Source: Allostella sp. ATCC 35155 (lineage in GTDB: Bacteria > Pseudomonadota > Alphaproteobacteria > ATCC43930 > Allostellaceae). From it: DNA of 64,000 nucleotides. The notes beneath the pieces were generated by a model. It searched no databases. It was given only the letters and a program-made list of their open reading frames with translations, and was not told the origin of the DNA. The stretch covers positions 859,001 through 923,000 of the forward strand of contig AP019701.1 in the NCBI GenBank assembly GCA_006738865.1. The letters are read 5' to 3'. A program made the translations under genes and the position numbers. Shown here one piece after another: positions 33,342 to 41,789 of the stretch. The first letter of the stretch is position 1, and every line of letters starts with the position of its first letter.

Positions 33342-34127
33342 ATGTCCGAAGCGCATATCCAGTCCGTGCCGGCGGAGGCATTCCGCAAGGCCCTGAGCCG
33401 GAAGGTGACGGAAGGGCTCGTGCCGTCCCAGGCGGTGCGCCGGGAGCCGGTCGGACCGGTGCCAGCAACGACGCCGGAACCCGCCGACGAAGCCGTGTCG
33501 ACCGATGAAGCCGAGGTGCGGGCGGCCGTCGACAGCGCCGTTCGGGATGTGATCGGGCCCGCGACCCAGCTCTTCCTGCTGCAAGCGGACCCGGCCATCG
33601 GAAAGCTCATCGGCAGCCTCGTCGAGCAGCTGCCGGACGTCATCGCCAGCCGGCGGCAGGCGCTCACGGAGCGCAACATCGAGGCCCTGGTCGACGTCTT
33701 CCTCGGCGCCGACCCGCTCGCCGCGGCGATGCCCAAGCTGGAGCGGGATAACGCCAAGGCGCAGGCGCGGTTCCTCGCGGCCTGGCCGGTATTGACCGCC
33801 GAGGATGTGGCGGAACGGGCCGGGCACCGGTCGTCCAACCGCAGCGCCACCGCGAACCGCTGGAAGAGTGCGCGGCGGATCTTCGGCCTGCGGGCCGGCG
33901 GACGCGAAGTCTATCCGGCCTTCCAGTTCGAGGATGACGGACAACCCAAGCCGGCCATTGCCGCGATCCTGGCCCGCCTGCCCCCGACGCTGAGCGGCTG
34001 GCAGACGGCCTTCTGGTTCGTCGGCGCGAACGGCTGGCTGGACGGCGATGCGCCGGTGAAGCGGCTGGGCGATGTCGCGTCGGTGGTCGCGGCCGCCGAG
34101 CGAGAGCGCGACGCCTGGATGGGGTGA
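33342..34127 (+). CDS. Xre/MbcA/ParS-type antitoxin (long form)
   Basis: A 261-residue antitoxin partner of the RES toxin. The C-terminal 70 residues carry the MbcA/ParS/Xre toxin-binding type sequence (AFQFEDDGQPKPAIAAIL, LPPTLSGWQTAFWFVGANGW, LDGDAPVKRLGD). A likely helix-turn-helix precedes it at about residues 149-185 (LTAEDVAERAGHRSS). The first 110 residues are an extra proline-, alanine- and acid-rich plus helical region; usual members are about 120-170 residues, so this one is unusually long. The stop overlaps the toxin GTG. Confidence 0.78.
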   Translation: MSEAHIQSVPAEAFRKALSRKVTEGLVPSQAVRREPVGPVPATTPEPADEAVSTDEAEVRAAVDSAVRDVIGPATQLFLLQADPAIGKLIGSLVEQLPDVIASRRQALTERNIEALVDVFLGADPLAAAMPKLERDNAKAQARFLAAWPVLTAEDVAERAGHRSSNRSATANRWKSARRIFGLRAGGREVYPAFQFEDDGQPKPAIAAILARLPPTLSGWQTAFWFVGANGWLDGDAPVKRLGDVASVVAAAERERDAWMG

Positions 34128-34765
34128 GGGTGGCGGTTCCCGATCCGCCGCGTCCGTTTCCGGCATTCAACACCGGCAGGCTGGCCGCCGGGACGACGCT
34201 CGTGCGCTTCCACGCCGCCGCCTTTGCAGGCGACGCGCCCAACCCGTGCAGGGGCGGACCGACCCGCTTTGCGCCGATCTACGATCCCGCCGGCGGCTGC
34301 ATCCCCAGCCTGTACGCCGCGGCGACCCTCGAATGCGCCGCCTTCGAATCGGTCTTCCACGACGTGCCGCACACCGACGCCGACAAGTTCGTGCCGCTGC
34401 AAAAGATTCTCTCCCGCGCCGTCAGCCGGCTGGAGTTGCAGGTGGATCTGATGCTGGCCAACCTGTTCGAGCCGGACCTCAACCGGATCATGCTCACCCG
34501 GGCCGATCTCATCGATACTCCGGCCAGCACCTATCGCCGCACCGCGCGCTGGGCCGAGGCCATTCACCGCGCGGATGCCGAGGTCGCGGGCCTTGCCTGG
34601 ACATCGCGGCGCTGCGACACGGGGCCCGCCTATCTCTTCTTCGCCGACCGCCTACCGGAGGGCGCGTTCGCCATCCTCGACCGGACCGAGGTCGGCGCCT
34701 CGGCCGACCTTCTGGAGGAGGTTCGCGCCATCGGTGCGCGCGCCGGCATCACGCTGTCGATCTGA
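34124..34765 (+). CDS. RES-domain toxin
   Basis: A 213-residue RES-family toxin; characterised members degrade or phosphorolyse NAD+. The RES landmarks are visible: the first arginine in TTLVRFHAAAF, the second conserved region PTRFAPIYDPAGG, the glutamates in LYAAATLECAAFESVFHDVP, and AWTSRRCDTGPAYLFF towards the end. GTG start at 34124 overlaps the antitoxin stop by four bases. Convergent with the GST gene. Confidence 0.85.
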   Translation: MRVAVPDPPRPFPAFNTGRLAAGTTLVRFHAAAFAGDAPNPCRGGPTRFAPIYDPAGGCIPSLYAAATLECAAFESVFHDVPHTDADKFVPLQKILSRAVSRLELQVDLMLANLFEPDLNRIMLTRADLIDTPASTYRRTARWAEAIHRADAEVAGLAWTSRRCDTGPAYLFFADRLPEGAFAILDRTEVGASADLLEEVRAIGARAGITLSI

Positions 34766-34784
34766 CGTCGCGTCGCCCCCGCGC

Positions 34785-35402
34785 TCACCGCTTCCCGTCT
34801 GCCGCCAGCGTCCGTTTCCAGGACGGCCGCTGGGTGGCGCGGCCGACATAGTCGCCGAGCGGGCCGGTGCGGGGGATGACCTCGACCGCCATGCCCCAGC
34901 CGAGGAAGGACGCGATCATGACGTCGGCGGCGGTGAACTGGTCGCCGAGGAGCCAGGGGCTCTTCGACACCGCGGCCGTCAGCGTCTCGATCATCGTCTC
35001 CCACTCGCCCCAGGCGAGCGCGCCGGGAGGGGCGTCGGGCTCGATCTTCAGCATGGCGAAGGCGAGCAGCGGTTCCATGACGCCGATGGCGTAGAACATC
35101 CAGCGCAGATAGTCCCCGCGCCGCGGATCGTCGATCGGCGGTGCGAGGCGCCCCATGGCATAGCGGTCGGCGAGATGGACGGCGATCGCCCCGCGCTCGG
35201 TCAGCACCTGGTCCCCGTCGATCACCGCCGGCACCTTGCCGGCCGGGTTGACCTGCCGGTACTCGGCCCCGCGCTGCTCGTTGCGGGCGATGTCGAGCTG
35301 CCGGATGCGGTAGGGCTGGCCCAGTTCCTCCAGCAGCCAGAGGATGGTGATCGATCGGCTCTGGGGGATGTGGAAGAGGACGAGCTGGCGGGGTTCGGGC
35401 AT
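34785..35402 (-). CDS. Glutathione S-transferase family protein
   Basis: A 205-residue cytosolic GST. The thioredoxin-fold N-domain shows PQSRSITILWLLEELGQPYR with the candidate catalytic serine, then NPAGKVPAVIDGDQVLTERG with the glutathione-binding cis-proline and SNAIL-like acidic segment. The helical C-domain has LLGDQFTAADVMIASFLGW. Substrate unknown. It lies downstream of the liv-type operon on the same strand but 51 bases away. Confidence 0.9.
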   Translation of the reverse strand: MPEPRQLVLFHIPQSRSITILWLLEELGQPYRIRQLDIARNEQRGAEYRQVNPAGKVPAVIDGDQVLTERGAIAVHLADRYAMGRLAPPIDDPRRGDYLRWMFYAIGVMEPLLAFAMLKIEPDAPPGALAWGEWETMIETLTAAVSKSPWLLGDQFTAADVMIASFLGWGMAVEVIPRTGPLGDYVGRATQRPSWKRTLAADGKR

Positions 35403-35453
35403 GGCGTTTCTCCCAGGGGCGGGCCGGCGGCGGTCGGCCGGGAGAACGGCTTG

Positions 35454-36092
35454 CTACACCGTCGGTTCCGCCTCCGCATGGTCTGCGAGTGCGCCGAGAT
35501 AGCGGCGGACCGCGGGTTCGGCGACGGCGGCGGGCAGATCGTCGAAGCCCCGCACCGCGCCACCGCCGACGAAGAGGAAGCGGTCGCAGATCTCCCGCAG
35601 GATGTCGATCTGGAACGGCGCCGTCGGGTGCAGGCAGACGAAGACGAGGCGATCCTCGCCCTTCAGCCGGCGGAAGAAATCGAGCATGAAGCCGATATAG
35701 CCGTCCTGGGTGTTGAATTGCGGCTCGTCGAAGAGGTGGACGAGCGGATAGGGACTGGCCGCCCGCTCCATCAGCCAGGCCGGCCGCAGATGCCGGAACC
35801 GGCGCACCTGGTAGGACTGGTGGTAGTGGATGGCCAGCCGGTCGCGCTCGCGCGGGCGGACGCGATGGATGTCCTGGCCGGCGATGCGGACCTGGCCGCT
35901 GGTCGGCTGGTTCGAGCCCGCGATCATCTCGAACAGCGTCGTCTTGCCGGCGCCGTTGGGCCCGAGCACGCCGACGATCTGGCGCCCGGCGAAGCTGCGG
36001 TCGATGTCGAGCCGGAACGCCGTCTCGCGCGACAGCCGGCCGCGGCGATAGACCTTGCCGACGCGGTCGAGGACGAGCAGCGGGTCGCTCAT
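35454..36092 (-). CDS. Degenerate ABC-type ATPase attached to the liv operon
   Basis: A 212-residue ABC-like protein. Walker A is intact (GVLGPNGAGKTTLFEMIAG, about residues 42-60) and a Walker B with DEP is present (LVHLFDEPQFNTQDG). However, the LSGGQ signature normally found just before Walker B is missing; RPAWLMERAASPYP occupies that place. The D-loop is also not recognisable, while an H-loop histidine (VCLHPTAPF) remains. It overlaps livF by four bases at its 5' end, so it is the last gene of the transporter operon. It may be a regulatory or specialised ATPase rather than a third standard one. Confidence 0.72.
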   Translation of the reverse strand: MSDPLLVLDRVGKVYRRGRLSRETAFRLDIDRSFAGRQIVGVLGPNGAGKTTLFEMIAGSNQPTSGQVRIAGQDIHRVRPRERDRLAIHYHQSYQVRRFRHLRPAWLMERAASPYPLVHLFDEPQFNTQDGYIGFMLDFFRRLKGEDRLVFVCLHPTAPFQIDILREICDRFLFVGGGAVRGFDDLPAAVAEPAVRRYLGALADHAEAEPTV

Positions 36093-36790
36093 TGCAGGCC
36101 CCCCAGAAGCTGCCGGCGCAGGGCGGGGTCGGCCGCCAGTTCGGCCGGTGTGCCCGCCCAGGCGACCTGTCCGCGCGCCAGGACGACCACCCGGTCTGCC
36201 ACCGCCAGGGCCACGTCCGGGTTCTGCTCGACGACGATCGCGGCGATGCCTTCGCCGCGCATGCGGGCGATGACCGCCATGACGTCGCCGACGATCTTGG
36301 GTGCGAGCCCCTGGCTCGGCTCGTCGAAGAGAACGAGGCCGGGGGCGCCCAGCAGCGCGCGGGCGATCGCCACCATCTGCATCTCGCCGCCCGACAGCGT
36401 CTCGGCCTCGCGCGCCATCAGGTACTTCAGCGGCGAGAAGAGTTCCGTCACCTCGTCCATGGTCCAGCGGCGGAATCCGGTCGCCTTCATGCCGAGCGAC
36501 AGGTTCTTGGCGACGGTCAGGGTCGGGCACAGCCGGCGGTCGTCGGGCACCCAACCGACGCCGGCGCGCGCGATCTCGTGCGTCGGGCGCCGGGTGATGG
36601 CGCGGTCGCGGAAGCGGATCTCCCCGCGGCGCGGCCGAGTCAGGCCGAGGATCGAGCGCAGGAGCGTCGTCTTGCCGGCGCCGTTCGCGCCGAGCAGCGC
36701 CAGCACCTCGCCGGCGCCGACCGCCAGCGAGACGCCGAACAGCGCCTGCGTCTCGCCGTAGAAGGTGTCGATCGCGTCGATTGCGAGCAT
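36089..36790 (-). CDS. livF: Branched-chain amino acid ABC transporter ATP-binding protein LivF-like
   Basis: A 233-residue ATPase of the HAAT family. Walker A LLGANGAGKTTLLRSILGLT, the LivF-type GVGWVPDDRRLCPTLTVAKN, signature LSGGEMQMVAIARAL, Walker B LVLFDEPSQGLAP, and H-loop in VVEQNPDVAL (Gln-Asn, as usual for LivF). The ATG at 36790 overlaps the livG stop by one base. It pairs with LivG to power uptake through LivHM. Confidence 0.93.
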   Translation of the reverse strand: MLAIDAIDTFYGETQALFGVSLAVGAGEVLALLGANGAGKTTLLRSILGLTRPRRGEIRFRDRAITRRPTHEIARAGVGWVPDDRRLCPTLTVAKNLSLGMKATGFRRWTMDEVTELFSPLKYLMAREAETLSGGEMQMVAIARALLGAPGLVLFDEPSQGLAPKIVGDVMAVIARMRGEGIAAIVVEQNPDVALAVADRVVVLARGQVAWAGTPAELAADPALRRQLLGGLQ

Positions 36791-37536
36791 CAGGCGCCGT
36801 CCCCCAGCTTGGATGCCATCACCCACGGGTTCGCCTTCAACTCGGCCGGGGTGCCGCGCGCGATCACCTGGCCCCAGTGGATGACCGAGATCTCGTCGGC
36901 GAGGCCGAAGAGGAAATCCATGTCGTGCTCGATGACGACGATGGTGACGTGGCGCTTGAGCGCCCGGATCAGTTCGGCGAGCCGCGCCCGTCCGTCCGAT
37001 CCGAGCCCGGCCGTCGGCTCGTCGAGGAAGAGAAGCTGCGGGTCGGACGCCAGCGCGACCGCGATCTCGAGCGCGCGCCGGGCGCCGTAGGGCAGGGACT
37101 TCGCCGGCTGGTCGGCGCGGTCGGCGAGGCCCACCCGCTCCAGCACGGCCATGGCGGCGGCCACCGTCGCCGGCTCGCCATAGGCGCGGCCGACCGGGTC
37201 GGCGACCCGCCGCCGCGTCGCCGGCAGGGCGACCGCGACATTCTCGAACACCGAGAACTCGTCGAAGAGGTTCATGAGCTGGAACGACCGCGCGATGCCG
37301 AGGCGGGCGATGCGGTGCGGCGCCATGCCGGTGATGTCGCGCCCGCCGAACAGCACCTGGCCGCGATCGGGGCGGTAGCGGCCGGTCAGCACGTTGAAGC
37401 AGGTCGTCTTGCCGGCGCCGTTCGGCCCCATGATGCCGGAGAGGGTGCCGGCCGGAAAGGCGAGCGACACGTCCTCCAGCACCACCCGGTCGCCGAAGCG
37501 CAGGTGCAGGCCGCGGGCCTCGAACAGGGGCGCCAT
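36790..37536 (-). CDS. livG: Branched-chain amino acid ABC transporter ATP-binding protein LivG-like
   Basis: A 248-residue ATPase. Walker A GIMGPNGAGKTTCFNVLTGR, the LivG-type ARLGIARSFQLMNLFDEFSV, a signature-region variant SLPYGARRALEIAVALAS (the usual LSYGxQR form), Walker B LLFLDEPTAGLGSDG, and H-loop VIEHDMDFLFGLAD. It lies 3 bases after livM on the minus strand. Confidence 0.93.
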   Translation of the reverse strand: MAPLFEARGLHLRFGDRVVLEDVSLAFPAGTLSGIMGPNGAGKTTCFNVLTGRYRPDRGQVLFGGRDITGMAPHRIARLGIARSFQLMNLFDEFSVFENVAVALPATRRRVADPVGRAYGEPATVAAAMAVLERVGLADRADQPAKSLPYGARRALEIAVALASDPQLLFLDEPTAGLGSDGRARLAELIRALKRHVTIVVIEHDMDFLFGLADEISVIHWGQVIARGTPAELKANPWVMASKLGDGA

Positions 37537-37539
37537 GCC

Positions 37540-38547
37540 TCAGCCCCCTCCCGCGCGCGGCGGCGGCGCGATCGCGGCCCGCAGGCCGGCCGCGATGCCG
37601 GCCAGCCCGTCCGGGCGGAACATCACCAGCACGACGAACAGCATGCCGAACCACAGCATCCAGCCGGTGGTGACGGCGCCGATCAGGTCGCGCGCCAGGA
37701 GGAAGGCGACGACGCCGGCGACCGGGCCCCAGAAGGAGACGAGGCCGCCGCCGACCAGCGTCATCATCACGATATAGCCGGAGAAGTGCAGGCTCATCAC
37801 GTCGGGGAAGGCAGAGCGCTGGGCCATGGCGAAGAGGCCGCCGGCGAGGCCCGACAGTGCTGCCGACAGCACGATCACGGCGAACTTGGCCTTCCACACG
37901 TCGTAGCCGATGAAGCGGGCGCGCTGCTCGTTCTGCTTGATCGCCTTGACGACGCGGCCGAAGGGCGAGTGGACGAGCCGCCACAGCCCGAGCGAGACCA
38001 GCACGAACACCGCCAGAACGCCGTAGTAGAGGCTGAGATTGTCCTCGAGCGGGATGGCGGCGACGCCGAGTTCGACCGGCAGCCGGACGATGCGCAGCAG
38101 GCCGTCCTCGCCGCCGGTGATCGCATGCGCCTTGACGGCGATGAACCAGAAGACCTGGCCGAAGGCGATCGTCATCAGCGCGAAATAGATGCCGCGCCGG
38201 TGCGAGATGAAGAGGCCGACCAGCGCGCCCGCCATGCCGGCCGCGAGCAGGGCGGCGGCGAGGCAGACCCAGAGGTTGGCCGCGATGTTGAACTGCGCCA
38301 GCCCGAAGGCGTAGGCGCCGATGCCGAAGAAGGCGCCATGCCCGAAGGAGGGCAGGCCGGCATGGCCCAGCACCAGGTTGAAGGCGAGCGCGTAGGTCGC
38401 CCAGATCAGCACCTCGACGGCGAGGTACTGGTAGAGGCCGACCCGCTCGACCCAGAAGGGCAGGGTCGCCAGCACCGCCCAGGTCAGCAGCATGGTCGGG
38501 GTGAAGGTCCGCACCAGATGGGCGCGGGCCGTGTCGGGCATCGTCAC
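37540..38547 (-). CDS. livM: Branched-chain amino acid ABC transporter permease LivM-like
   Basis: A 335-residue inner-membrane permease with about nine or ten hydrophobic segments. The conserved LivM segment NLVLGHAGLPSFGHGAFFGI is near residue 55, and LAGGLFAMAQRSAFPD and MTLVGGGLVSFWGPVAGV are typical of later parts. It starts 1 base after the livH stop. Confidence 0.92.
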   Translation of the reverse strand: MTMPDTARAHLVRTFTPTMLLTWAVLATLPFWVERVGLYQYLAVEVLIWATYALAFNLVLGHAGLPSFGHGAFFGIGAYAFGLAQFNIAANLWVCLAAALLAAGMAGALVGLFISHRRGIYFALMTIAFGQVFWFIAVKAHAITGGEDGLLRIVRLPVELGVAAIPLEDNLSLYYGVLAVFVLVSLGLWRLVHSPFGRVVKAIKQNEQRARFIGYDVWKAKFAVIVLSAALSGLAGGLFAMAQRSAFPDVMSLHFSGYIVMMTLVGGGLVSFWGPVAGVVAFLLARDLIGAVTTGWMLWFGMLFVVLVMFRPDGLAGIAAGLRAAIAPPPRAGGG

Positions 38548-38548
38548 G

Positions 38549-39469
38549 TCACGCCTCCAGCAGGCTCTTCTTGCCGAACAGCCCGCGCGCGCGGAACGTC
38601 ACGACCAGGATCAGCAGCAGGTACATCGAGAGCAGCGACCATTCCGAGGCATAGGCACCCGAGAGGCCGACCACCATGCCGACCATGAGGCCGGCCAGCA
38701 CCGCGCCCCAGAACGAGCCGACGCCGCCCAGCACGATGATGACGAAGGCCGGCACCACTGCGTCCACGCCCATGTGCGGCCGGATGCCCCAGACCGGCGC
38801 CATGATGACGCCGGCCAGCGCCGCCAGCATGGTGCCGAGCGCGAAGACGCCGGCCCGGAGCTTGCGGATGTCGACGCCCATCGCCTGCACCATCTCGCTG
38901 TCGTGGGCGCCCGCCTTGACCATGGCGCCGAAGCGCGTGCGCTCGACGACGACCCAGACGACGGCCATGGCCGCGATGGCGAAGGCGGCGGCCCAGAAGC
39001 GATAGCGCGACCAGATGAGGTCGAGCAGGAAGAAGCCGCCCGAGATGTCGCGCGGCACCGGCAGGCTGTAGTCGCGCGTGCCCCAGACGGTGCGAATCGC
39101 GTCCTCCAGCACCAGCGCGATGCCGAAGGTCAGCAGCAGGCCGTAGAGCGGGTCGCGGCCGTAGGTGCGCCGCATCAGCCGCTCGATGACGAGGCCGACG
39201 GGGGCGACCAGGACGGGCGCCAGCAGCAGGGCCGCCGTATAGCGCCAGCCGAGCGGGACGGTGGCCCAGGCCTGGTTGAGTTCGGGCCAGGGCAGCCGCG
39301 GCGTGGCGATGACGAAGGCGAAATAGGCGCCGAGCGCGAACAGCGAGCCGTGCGCGAGGTTGATCTGCTCCATCAGGCCGAGGATCAGCATGAAGCCGAG
39401 CGCGATCAGCGCGAAGAGCAGCCCCAGCGTGAGGCCGTTCACCAGGTGCGGAAGCAGGTTGAAGAGCAT
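38549..39469 (-). CDS. livH: Branched-chain amino acid ABC transporter permease LivH-like
   Basis: A 306-residue permease. FALIALGFMLILGLMEQINL followed by AHGSLFALGAYF is the LivH signature at the N-terminus, and MAPVWGIRPHMGVDAVVPAF with IVLGGVGSFWGAVLAGLMVG is the conserved late region. It lies 79 bases downstream of the binding-protein gene across a strong hairpin. Confidence 0.92.
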   Translation of the reverse strand: MLFNLLPHLVNGLTLGLLFALIALGFMLILGLMEQINLAHGSLFALGAYFAFVIATPRLPWPELNQAWATVPLGWRYTAALLLAPVLVAPVGLVIERLMRRTYGRDPLYGLLLTFGIALVLEDAIRTVWGTRDYSLPVPRDISGGFFLLDLIWSRYRFWAAAFAIAAMAVVWVVVERTRFGAMVKAGAHDSEMVQAMGVDIRKLRAGVFALGTMLAALAGVIMAPVWGIRPHMGVDAVVPAFVIIVLGGVGSFWGAVLAGLMVGMVVGLSGAYASEWSLLSMYLLLILVVTFRARGLFGKKSLLEA

Positions 39470-39493
39470 CGGCCTGACCGGTGGCGGAGCGGG

Positions 39494-39521
39494 CGGCCGG
39501 GGCGCTCGCGCACCCCGGCCG
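39494..39521 (-). terminator. Intercistronic hairpin between livK-like and livH
   Basis: CGGCCGGGG (39494-39502) pairs perfectly with CCCCGGCCG (39513-39521) around a 10-base loop. It lies downstream of the binding-protein gene on the minus strand. Such structures often cause partial termination or mRNA stabilisation that raises binding protein over permease. There is no T-run. Confidence 0.55.
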
Positions 39522-39548
39522 GTATCATGGGCGCAAGGGCTGGCGCCC

Positions 39549-40844
39549 TCACATCTCGTAGGTCGGCACCCGCTCCATGGCGACGAGCTTGCACTTGGTC
39601 GGCGCGGCCGCGTCGAGCGCGTTGGCCGGTGCGGTCTGGCTCAGGATCTCGTAGAGGTCGGTCTTGTCGGACGGCTTGGCGTTGCGGCGGGCGAGATAGA
39701 TCGTCTGCTGCACCTGATGCGTCGCCGCGTCGATATAGGCGTCGAAATGCTGCATGCGGTCGGCCGCCGGCATCTTGTGGCCTTCGAGCGCGGCGATGAC
39801 CTTGCCGTTGTTGGTGGTGCCGGCGCGCTCGACGGCGCGCAGCAGCTCGCGCGTCGCCATGTAGCCGTTGTAGGAGACGTTGCCGGGCACGGGGATGGGC
39901 GACTTGGGGAACGCCGCCTGCCAGCGCTTCACGAACTCGTCGACGCCGGGCAGCTTCAGCTTGTGGTACCAGGTCGTGCCGAAGACGCCGAACAGGCTCT
40001 CGGGCGCGCCCCAGATGTCGGGCCAGTCCTGCTGGTTGTTGATCCAGGCCGTGCGCTCCTCCAGGCGGAGGTCGGTGATCTGCTGGCGCAGCGCCTTCAG
40101 GTCGTCGCCGCCGATGGCGGTCGCGACCACGTCCGGCTTCAGCTGCTGCACCTTCAGGAGGTAGGAGGTGAAGTCGCGGGTGTTCTGCGGCACCAGCAGG
40201 TTGTCGATGATCTGGGCGCCCGCCGCCTCCGCCAGGGCCTTGGTCGACGCCGCGGTGGTGTGGCCCCAGACATAGTCGTTGGTCAGCAGCAGCCAGCGCT
40301 TGCCGATGCCCTCGACCGCATTCCGGACGGCGGCCTTGGAGAAGTTCGTGCCGTTGCCGTCCCAGACGAACTTGATCCGCGAGCAGTTCTCGCCCGCCTC
40401 GCTCGGCGCGGACGAGTTGGTGTTCATGTAGACCGTGCCGTACTTGGCCGCGACCTGGGTGATGGCGTTGGCGACGCCGGAATGCACGGCGCCGATCAGG
40501 AAGGCGCACTGCTCCTGGGCGATGAAGCGCTCGGCGACGCGGGTGGCGGTGGCGGGGTTGGTCTCGGTGTCGGTGGTGATCCACTCGATCTTGCGGCCGA
40601 GGACGCCGCCCTTGGCGTTGAACTCCTCGATCGCCATGCGCATGCCGAGCAGGTCGTCCTGGCCGCTGGCGCCGTACTGGCCGCTGGCGTCGCAGGTCAG
40701 GCCCAGCTTGATCGGCTTGGCCGCGCCCTGCGCCCAGACCCGGTTGTGCTTCCAGGGGCCGAACATGGTGGCCCCGCCGGCGAGCGCGGCGGCCATCAGG
40801 CTGCCCTGCATCACCCGGCGTCGCGAGATGCCGTTGTCCCTCAT
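39549..40844 (-). CDS. Periplasmic substrate-binding protein (LivK/HAAT type, Tat-like signal)
   Basis: A 431-residue type I periplasmic binding protein. The signal SRRRVMQGSLMAAALAGG (about residues 6-23) looks twin-arginine-dependent. The mature part has IKLGLTCDASGQYGASGQDD, GGVLGRKIEWITTDTETNPA and NDYVWGHTTAASTKALAEAA, typical of leucine-, amide- or urea-binding proteins. Substrate cannot be fixed. ATG 40844 has GGAGG six bases upstream; ATG 40856 is possible. It heads the operon and is divergent from the RpiR-type regulator. Confidence 0.88.
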   Translation of the reverse strand: MRDNGISRRRVMQGSLMAAALAGGATMFGPWKHNRVWAQGAAKPIKLGLTCDASGQYGASGQDDLLGMRMAIEEFNAKGGVLGRKIEWITTDTETNPATATRVAERFIAQEQCAFLIGAVHSGVANAITQVAAKYGTVYMNTNSSAPSEAGENCSRIKFVWDGNGTNFSKAAVRNAVEGIGKRWLLLTNDYVWGHTTAASTKALAEAAGAQIIDNLLVPQNTRDFTSYLLKVQQLKPDVVATAIGGDDLKALRQQITDLRLEERTAWINNQQDWPDIWGAPESLFGVFGTTWYHKLKLPGVDEFVKRWQAAFPKSPIPVPGNVSYNGYMATRELLRAVERAGTTNNGKVIAALEGHKMPAADRMQHFDAYIDAATHQVQQTIYLARRNAKPSDKTDLYEILSQTAPANALDAAAPTKCKLVAMERVPTYEM

Positions 40845-40887
40845 CGCTTCCTCCATCGACGACGTCGTTTGCGCGTCTTCCAAAATA

Positions 40888-40922
40888 GAATGAACATTCC
40901 AATTTCTGTTGTAAAGTGGAAT
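40888..40922. promoter_or_regulatory. Inverted repeats in livK/rpiR divergent promoter region
   Basis: This AT-rich island holds GAATG-AA-CATTC (40888-40899, perfect 12-base inverted repeat) and a larger pair ATTCCA (40896-40901) / TGGAAT (40917-40922). It sits between two divergent genes, one encoding an RpiR-type repressor, so it is a candidate operator controlling both. On the minus strand TTTACA (40915-40910) is a possible -35 for the transporter. Confidence 0.5.
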
Positions 40923-40946
40923 GCCTGATCCAAATGGCGAGCAAGG

Positions 40947-41783
40947 ATGAACGACGGCGCGACGGGGACGGATGCCTACGAGGCGCTGCGCATGGCGATC
41001 GCCCAGCGTCACGCCGAGCTGCCGAGCCGCCTGCAGCAGGTGGCGGAGTTCGTCCTCGACCATCCGACCGACGTCGCCTTCGGGACGGTGGCGGAGGTGG
41101 CGAGCCGCACGGGGGTCCAGCCCTCCGCAATCGTGCGCTTTGCCCGCGCGGTCGGGTTCAACGGCTTCACGGAGATGCAGCAGGTCTTCCGCTCCCGCCT
41201 CGTGGCGGGGGTGGCGCCGAGCTACAAGGCGCGCCTGTCGCGGCTGAAGCGCGACCAGGGGGCACGGCTCGGCCGCCGGCCGCGCGCGGTGCTGGACGGC
41301 TTTCTCGCCGATGCCCATTCCGCGCTGGAATCCCTGTCGCAGTCGGTGACCGAGCGGGACCTCGATGCCGCCATCGCGCTGCTGGCGCCGGCGCGGGACA
41401 TCTATCTGCTGGGGCTCGGCGGCTCGTACCCCGTCGTCGCCCATCTCGCCTATGTGCTGCGCAAGCTCGGCCGCCGGGTCGTGCTGCTCGACGGCATCGG
41501 CGGCAGTATCGGCGAGCAGGCCCATGCCGCCACGGCGGCGGATGCGCTGATCGTCGTCAGCTTCCGCAGCTACTATCCCGATACGGTCCGGCTGTTCCCC
41601 GAGCTGGTGGCGCGCGGGGTGCCGACCATCGCCATCACCGACAGCCTCTTGAGCCCGATCGTCGCCGGCGCGCGGCTGGTGTTCGAGATCCCCGACATGC
41701 CCGAGGCGGCGATGCGCACCATGGTCGCCCCGCTCTGCCTCGTGCAGTCGCTGGCGATCGGGCTGGACCTCGCCAGTGATTGA
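40947..41783 (+). CDS. RpiR-family transcriptional regulator (HTH + SIS)
   Basis: A 278-residue regulator. The N-terminal HTH_6 domain (LPSRLQQVAEFVLDHPTDVA, GTVAEVASRTGVQPSAIVRF, ARAVGFNGFTEMQQ) covers about residues 20-85. The SIS domain for phosphosugar-type ligands spans about 125-260 (IYLLGLGGSYPVVAHLAYVL; LIVVSFRSYYPDTVRL). It is divergent from the transporter operon and probably controls it. It ends 6 bases from the convergent fhs gene. Confidence 0.9.
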   Translation: MNDGATGTDAYEALRMAIAQRHAELPSRLQQVAEFVLDHPTDVAFGTVAEVASRTGVQPSAIVRFARAVGFNGFTEMQQVFRSRLVAGVAPSYKARLSRLKRDQGARLGRRPRAVLDGFLADAHSALESLSQSVTERDLDAAIALLAPARDIYLLGLGGSYPVVAHLAYVLRKLGRRVVLLDGIGGSIGEQAHAATAADALIVVSFRSYYPDTVRLFPELVARGVPTIAITDSLLSPIVAGARLVFEIPDMPEAAMRTMVAPLCLVQSLAIGLDLASD

Positions 41784-41789
41784 GGGGGC

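Noticed and set aside
38492-40928. Long plus-strand frames (38492-39799 and 39360-40928) over the livH and binding-protein genes
   Set aside because: Antisense to clearly identified transporter genes, with low-complexity translations.
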